Shown: positions 62,501 through 64,000 of the stretch, in pieces
How the letters are laid out: each line of letters begins with the position of its first letter
Position numbering within the stretch: position 1 is the stretch's first letter
Assembly (NCBI RefSeq): GCF_016595415.1
Contig: NZ_JAENIO010000014.1
Coordinates: 1-64,000, forward strand
Length of the DNA: 64,000 bases
Source: Roseibacillus ishigakijimensis
GTDB taxonomy: Bacteria; Verrucomicrobiota; Verrucomicrobiia; Verrucomicrobiales; Akkermansiaceae
Reading direction: 5' to 3'
Position numbers and translations under genes: made by a program
Notes under the pieces: model-generated
What the model saw: the letters and a program-made list of their open reading frames with translations, nothing else
What the model was told of the DNA's origin: nothing
Database searches by the model: none

Positions 62501-63077
62501 TCTTGTAAAAGGCGTAGGCGATGTAGTTCCAGAACTCGAGGATATCGCCCGGAGGCACGGGCCAGAGCTCCAGGGGCTCATAGGTCTGGATTTCCCACCG
62601 GGGGCTCAGCCGGACCATATCGTGGTCGTGGATTTCCCCCTCGATGGCATAGCGCCGGTAACGTTTCTCTACTTTGGAGACGAAGTCGGCCTCCTTGTCA
62701 TCCAGCTCCCGGTCCAATTTTTCCTCAATCAGGTCCAGGATGGGGGCATCGTCGAATTCGTTGGGCGATTCCGGCAGATCCTCTCCCCGCTGCAGACGCT
62801 CCAACATGGTGGCATATTGCGCGGCACCCGAGGCTTTCTCGTCCTCCGCGGTGCAGCTTCCGAACCAGCGATTCCCCTGCAGGCGAAGGGTCGTGCGATG
62901 GGTATTCCCTTTTTCGTCAACCCGGCCTTGGATGAAGAGGTGGTTACCGAAGATCTGGGAGACCCCTCCCTCCTGTTGAAGCTTTTCACCACGTTTCTGG
63001 ACAGCTTCTGGAAAGCTGTTGAGGAAATTCAACGTGGCCCGATCGGGGTTGAGCGAGGACATCAGGGATTCGGACAT
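59550..63077 (-). CDS. SNF2-family DNA/RNA helicase with unusual N-terminal region
   Basis: 1,175 residues from the ATG at 63077. The C-terminal 450 residues are a complete SWI2/SNF2 ATPase: motif I DDMGLGKT (around residue 727), motif II DEGQQIKN (Gly where Ala is usual), GTPIENRLMDMWSL, then the second RecA lobe with LVFSQFVSML, LLSLKAGGAGLNLT and DRTHRIGQ. The N-terminal 700 residues are unassigned. Residues about 40-95 (WFGSCTAEDEKASGAAQYATML) sit where bacterial SNF2 proteins carry a SWIM zinc finger, but the Cys/His ligands are absent. Probably a chromatin-like or recombination-linked remodeller; the partner is unknown. Coupled to the Spx/ArsC gene. Confidence 0.93.
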   Translation of the reverse strand: MSESLMSSLNPDRATLNFLNSFPEAVQKRGEKLQQEGGVSQIFGNHLFIQGRVDEKGNTHRTTLRLQGNRWFGSCTAEDEKASGAAQYATMLERLQRGEDLPESPNEFDDAPILDLIEEKLDRELDDKEADFVSKVEKRYRRYAIEGEIHDHDMVRLSPRWEIQTYEPLELWPVPPGDILEFWNYIAYAFYKKKLPYPEFMNCITDLAEVQKKMSEWEQEREIAAWYERIESVNERPPQEQPVNLSLRIVATMNEARLQAREEEGEWYPVSEKPEIERLRSLYADSALRMDASSQILWEEFISYLERTNDAKLDLDDEEACSIMNRLFRQKALKGYMVNLDERHFKVVKDALRWQCEDVPGNKEVFALQLVTKAGNPVSHSVRLLPGREELYQSDETVFPGPPRWLDDTEVMPRYDIPFGVIDSLEGVEFLRKIGATLPKSMKRRVVDLDLYPRFKMRIEQGLTAAETEHLVMDVTALEKRGRRTEKLIRGGWDVVEQKPVRGNQLLRFAREKLYPVPDLLSEMGLTYDEKLGEFKSRVTKQFPEKFAEWVEAMPPFVEVEMDGKLKTILADPVSAAIRFEVVNQEIDWFDLRVVIDVEGVNLSKTQIRQLVAARGGYVRMDDGTWMRLEIKLDDDQRDAVTRLGLDPFDLSGETHRMHAMQLADPKAAEVFDPKAWKRIKDRAKDIQLESNAEVPKSLNAELRPYQAEGFRFLAYLATNGFGGILADDMGLGKTVQSISYILWLREQAEAEGRRIPALVVCPKSVLDVWAMETAKFAPKLNVQVLRSRDEFDKDQILNSIDVLVLNYAQLRVCEEELKSVRWLVVVLDEGQQIKNPDSKAAKGARDLEAENRLVLTGTPIENRLMDMWSLMAFAMPGVLGSRAYFKKRFDKRKDPLSQNRLAARLRPFLLRRTKLQVAKDLPPRTEEEVYSKMEGIQLEMYKAELKRIQKALLGLDSDEAVKKNSFAILQGLMRLRQICCHPGLIDPKYLKEESSKLTSLFYLLDQLREEGHKVLVFSQFVSMLEIIKAQLEVDSRPFNYLTGQTKDRRGEIEKFQTTKDPSVFLLSLKAGGAGLNLTSASYVILYDPWWNPAVENQAIDRTHRIGQKNKVIAYRLLTRDSVEEKIRVLQHQKTALVTNVLGDEGFASNLGIDDLQFILSHGGEMDDEDDLGDD

Positions 63078-63263
63078 AATAGAGAACAGCGTTTCCCAGC
63101 CGGAGGAACGGCTGAGGGCCGCGAAGACTAGCACCTTCCTCCGAAAAAAGGCAAGCGATAGAACGAGATCCCACCCGCAAAGGTGAAAAAGCCCTCATTT
63201 TTCCCGCCTCCCGGGGCCAATTCTCCTTGCCAAGGGACGAGTTCCCAAGTCCCGTAACCGGAC

Positions 63264-63635
63264 ATGAACGACATGCCCCAAAAAGGAATCCTCACCGGAT
63301 CCATTCTCATCGCCGTGGCCCTCATCGGTTACTTTGCCAGTGGAATGGCCAGCTGGACCGCCCTTATCCCGGCCATAGCCGGTCTTCCCATCCTTCTCTG
63401 CTCGCTGGTCGCCCGCAAGGATCACCTCTTAAAGCATGGCATGCATGGCGCGGCGGTGTTTGCCCTGTTGGGTTTCCTCGCCCCCCTGGGCCGCCTCATC
63501 CCCACCGCTATCAAGGGCGAATTCGTCTTCAATCTCGCCACGGCCATCATGCTGGCCATGCTCGTGATTTGCGGCTTCTTTCTCTTCCTCTGCATCCAGT
63601 CCTTCAAGGCTGCGCGACGAGCCAAGCAAGGCTAA
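63264..63635 (+). CDS. Small four-helix membrane protein
   Basis: 123 residues (120 from the ATG at 63273). Four hydrophobic helices cover nearly the whole length (GSILIAVALIGYFASGM, ALIPAIAGLPILLCSLV, GAAVFALLGFLAPLGRLI, NLATAIMLAMLVICGFFLFL), with a basic C-terminus (RRAKQG). The function is unknown. It stands alone, with the SNF2 gene divergent to its left and a strong hairpin to its right. Confidence 0.75.
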   Translation: MNDMPQKGILTGSILIAVALIGYFASGMASWTALIPAIAGLPILLCSLVARKDHLLKHGMHGAAVFALLGFLAPLGRLIPTAIKGEFVFNLATAIMLAMLVICGFFLFLCIQSFKAARRAKQG

Positions 63636-63686
63636 GACCAGCCCGGCCGACGAGGGCGGCCTGAACTTCCAGTGCGGGCTTTCGTG

Positions 63687-63709
63687 GGCCCAAGCTTTTC
63701 GCTTGGGCC
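63687..63709. terminator. Strong hairpin after the small membrane-protein gene
   Basis: Perfect 9-bp inverted repeat (GGCCCAAGC at 63687-63695, GCTTGGGCC at 63701-63709) with a TTTTC loop. No T run follows on either strand, so it may be a partial terminator or another RNA structure. Confidence 0.45.
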
Positions 63710-63714
63710 GATTG

Positions 63715-63770
63715 ATCGCTCCGACCATCGCTCCGACCGACAGAGTTTTACTGCGGACAAGAATGTCCGC
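63715..63770. repeat. Tandem 12-mer and adjacent hairpin
   Basis: ATCGCTCCGACC occurs twice in a row (63715-63726, 63727-63738). Then GCGGACA-AGAA-TGTCCGC (63753-63770) forms a perfect 7-bp hairpin. The arrangement resembles a REP-like intergenic element; no second copy was noticed in this window. Confidence 0.6.
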
Positions 63771-63803
63771 GCTCCCTCGCCTCTCGCAAACCCGGAGGTG
63801 CCC

Positions 63804-64000
63804 TTACTGCTTTCCGGCCCGATCTTCCGGGTGAGGCTCGATGAGGCCCTTGGTCAGTAGATTGTTCTCCGAGCTGGCATCGGTGAAGACCCGGGCTCCG
63901 GGCACATTCTTGACGTAAGCCCAGAACCAGCTCATGAGGACCCCCACCTTGTTGCGGAAGTCGACGAGGAAGAGAACGTGGACGAAGAGCCAGATGAGCC
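63804..64000 (-). CDS. ndh: Type II NADH dehydrogenase, C-terminal end (partial)
   Basis: The gene runs off the right edge; only the last 65 codons plus the stop (TAA at 63804-63806) are present. The translated end reads LIWLFVHVLFLVDFRNKVGV, then MSWFWAYVKNVPGARV, which matches the C-terminal membrane-binding segment of NDH-2 enzymes (usual WLFVHIYFLIGFRNRxxVLxxW). NDH-2 passes electrons from NADH to quinones without pumping protons. Too short to judge the catalytic part. Confidence 0.8.
   Translation of the reverse strand, partial: LIWLFVHVLFLVDFRNKVGVLMSWFWAYVKNVPGARVFTDASSENNLLTKGLIEPHPEDRAGKQ

Noticed and set aside
59592-63131. 1,179-codon plus-strand frame
   Set aside because: Exactly antisense to the SNF2 helicase. 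Codon structure of the real gene explains the open frame.

Overview
The window looks like a chromosomal segment from a free-living, probably aquatic, member of the Verrucomicrobiota (PVC group). The evidence is the gene content: an ECF sigma / FecR / Planctomycete-type cytochrome (DUF1549-DUF1553) / DUF1501 operon, two secreted sulfatases, PEP-CTERM proteins, a choice-of-anchor A protein, autotransporter-type beta repeats and large ASH-domain secreted proteins. GC content is high throughout, genes are tightly packed on both strands, and many starts lack a clear Shine-Dalgarno sequence. No tRNA, rRNA, CRISPR array, IS element or prophage was seen.

Layout. 1-6 kb (minus): sigma factor, FecR regulator, cytochrome-like protein and DUF1501 protein, ending in a terminator. 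6-10 kb (minus): RRM RNA-binding protein, delta-9-type desaturase with a coiled-coil tail, and a TpsB-type outer-membrane transporter divergent from a secreted subtilase (10-13 kb, plus). 13-17 kb (plus): triosephosphate isomerase, a chorismate-binding enzyme, an LptF/LptG-type permease and an acidic-tailed unknown protein. 17-27 kb: sulfatase, choice-of-anchor A protein, PpnP, DUF4437 cupin, quinone oxidoreductase with divergent LysR regulator, POT peptide transporter and a beta-propeller protein. 27-31 kb (minus): RNase R, an M23 peptidase and a SecD-head-like partner. 31-38 kb (minus): a urease cluster (ureC-E-F-G-D) preceded by a CaCA-type exchanger and a membrane protein with a broken zincin motif; ureA and ureB are not in the window. 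38-45 kb: lipid kinase and metallophosphoesterase, alkaline phosphatase, pterin dehydratase, two envelope lipoproteins, MoxR, PrmA. 45-53 kb: a giant sulfatase fused to beta-repeat modules, a PEP-CTERM protein and a 1,033-residue ASH-domain protein that shares its N-terminal region with that PEP-CTERM protein. 53-64 kb: plsC-cmk, a YdeP-type molybdopterin oxidoreductase, EngB, a second L,D-transpeptidase lipoprotein, an Spx/ArsC-like protein coupled to a large SNF2 helicase, a small membrane protein and the 3' end of a type II NADH dehydrogenase gene.

How it fits together. Much of the window encodes the cell surface: sulfatases for sulfated polysaccharides, secreted protease, outer-membrane transport, murein remodelling (M23, two L,D-transpeptidases), lipid and lipopolysaccharide handling. 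Three otherwise unrelated large secreted proteins (subtilase, giant sulfatase, ASH protein) end in what looks like the same C-terminal module. This and the urease cluster without its small subunits are the two observations I consider most worth following up.
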